Assembly (NCBI GenBank): GCA_964496705.1
Contig: CAZCBJ010000081.1
Location: 1-15,763, forward strand
Direction: 5' to 3'
DNA from: CAZCBJ01 sp964496705
Lineage (GTDB): Bacteria > Chloroflexota > Anaerolineae > Anaerolineales > Anaerolineaceae
DNA: 15,763 nucleotides
The notes beneath the pieces are model-generated. The model had not been told where the DNA came from and searched no databases. It saw nothing but the letters and a program-made list of their open reading frames with translations. Positions 14,838-15,763 of the stretch are shown here, one piece after another (within the stretch, counting starts at the first letter, position 1; each line of letters begins with the position of its first letter). The translations under genes and the position numbers were made by a program.

Positions 14838-15763
14838 ATGGAACTAGTTCTTAACACCTTTGGAACAAGCCTGCAGGTTGAAGATGGGCTATTCATGGTG
14901 AAGCACAAGGACGGTAAGCAAACCGTTGAGCCTAAGTTGATTAAAAGCATCCTAGTGTCGAAAGGTGCCCGTATAAGCAGCGATGCAGCCCTGCTGGCCA
15001 TTGAAAACGAGATAGATGTACTCTTTGTCGACAAAACTGGCAAGCCCGCAGGTAGAGTTTGGAGCATAAAGTATGGCTCAATATCAACCATTCGGCATAA
15101 GCAGCTCGATTTTATTTACTCCCCTAAGGCTGTAAAATGGGTTAAGAATTTAATCCGACAGAAGATTGATAACCAAATTGGTCTGTTACTATCAATGAAC
15201 CCTTCCGACGACAGACTTAGCACCCTTATCGAGAATAGCATTAATAAGCAGAGCGATTATAAAAAGAAAATTGAGGATGTAGATGCTCCCTTTGTTTCGG
15301 ATATTGCGCCCTCTCTGAGGGGCTGGGAGGGTGCTGCTTCGCGAACTTACTTCGAGGTGCTATCCGAGTTGCTTCCCGAGCGTTACCGATTCGAAGCCCG
15401 CACTCAACACCCAGCAAAAGACGTGTTTAACTGTTTGCTAAACTACGGATACGGCATGCTTTACGCTAAGGTGGAAGGAGCACTTATAAAAGCGGGTATC
15501 GACCCCTACGCCGGAGTTTTCCACCGCGACGATTACAATCGTCCTGCGCTGGTGTACGACTTTATTGAGATTTACCGGGTATGGGTTGACTTTGTGGTGT
15601 TTAACCTTTGTTCGCAATCGGTTATCGACGACGATTGCTACTCCATACAGGACGATGGCTCGTACTGGCTCGAGAATATGGGTAAACGCATAATTATACA
15701 ATCTATTAACGATTATCTGGATGAAGTTATCGCGACTATAGGAAAGGGCGTCCTCGGCCTCAC
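14838..15763 (+). CDS. cas1: Cas1 integrase, 3' end cut by window edge
   Basis: Spacer-integration endonuclease of the adaptation module, normally acting with Cas2. The frame from ATG 14838 stays open for 308 complete codons to the window end. It starts with the usual N-terminal beta domain (MELVLNTFGTSLQVEDG, then a KSILVSKGARISSDAALLAIE stretch). The catalytic metal-binding residues are in place: E164 in GWEGAASRTYF, H229 in VFHRDDYNRP, and D241 with E244 in VYDFIEIYR. No fused reverse transcriptase is seen at the N-terminus, and whatever follows cas1 lies outside the window. No ribosome binding site precedes the ATG. The gap upstream suggests its own promoter. Confidence 0.93.
   Translation, partial: MELVLNTFGTSLQVEDGLFMVKHKDGKQTVEPKLIKSILVSKGARISSDAALLAIENEIDVLFVDKTGKPAGRVWSIKYGSISTIRHKQLDFIYSPKAVKWVKNLIRQKIDNQIGLLLSMNPSDDRLSTLIENSINKQSDYKKKIEDVDAPFVSDIAPSLRGWEGAASRTYFEVLSELLPERYRFEARTQHPAKDVFNCLLNYGYGMLYAKVEGALIKAGIDPYAGVFHRDDYNRPALVYDFIEIYRVWVDFVVFNLCSQSVIDDDCYSIQDDGSYWLENMGKRIIIQSINDYLDEVIATIGKGVLGL

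Noticed and set aside
1..15763. CRISPR array expected beside cas1 and cas6
   Set aside because: No series of 25-40 bp direct repeats with spacers was found in the gaps; any array must lie outside the window.

Overview
The window carries most of a type III CRISPR-Cas locus, all on the + strand. Its family mix (Csx10-type Cas5, TIGR04423-like and TIGR03986-like subunits, an IS701-type element, an AT-rich genome of roughly 40% GC) points to the phylum Bacteroidota. This is an inference from gene families; no rRNA or other marker gene is present. No CRISPR array is visible.

Layout. (1) 1-471: 3' end of a Cas6-like crRNA-processing nuclease. (2) 484-7444: effector complex genes, nearly back to back: HD-less Cas10 with an intact GGDDF cyclase motif, a single Cas7 (Csm3-like), a Csx10-like Cas5 with an extra C-terminal helical region, a double Cas7 protein, a small TIGR04423-like protein, and a TIGR03986-like RAMP with a large insertion. 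This resembles subtype III-D, especially the gene order of the III-D variant whose Cas7, Cas5 and Cas11 are fused; here the leading Cas7 is still a separate gene. (3) 7461-9125: an AlbA_2/RecG-like ATP-binding regulator-type protein with GGIN repeats and two winged-helix units. (4) 9137-13296: the cyclic oligoadenylate (cOA) response module: a Card1-type CARF nuclease gene broken by one in-frame TAG, a CARF-HEPN Csx1-type RNase, and a 120-aa protein that may be a ring nuclease. A 1495-bp IS701-like element (10131-11625, 17-bp perfect inverted repeats, 4-bp target duplication TTAT) sits exactly where card1 and csx1 used to overlap. (5) 13300-14706: RecD/PIF1-like helicase. (6) 14838-end: cas1, cut by the window edge.

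How it should work. Cas6 makes crRNA. The Cas10-Cas7-Cas5 complex binds target RNA, Cas7 aspartates cut it, and the Cas10 palm domains make cOA. cOA activates the Csx1-type RNase and, before its mutation, the Card1 nuclease; the small 120-aa protein may switch the signal off. Cas1 belongs to spacer acquisition. Because Cas10 has no HD nuclease, immunity should depend on target RNA cleavage and cOA effectors, one of which looks inactivated in this genome.
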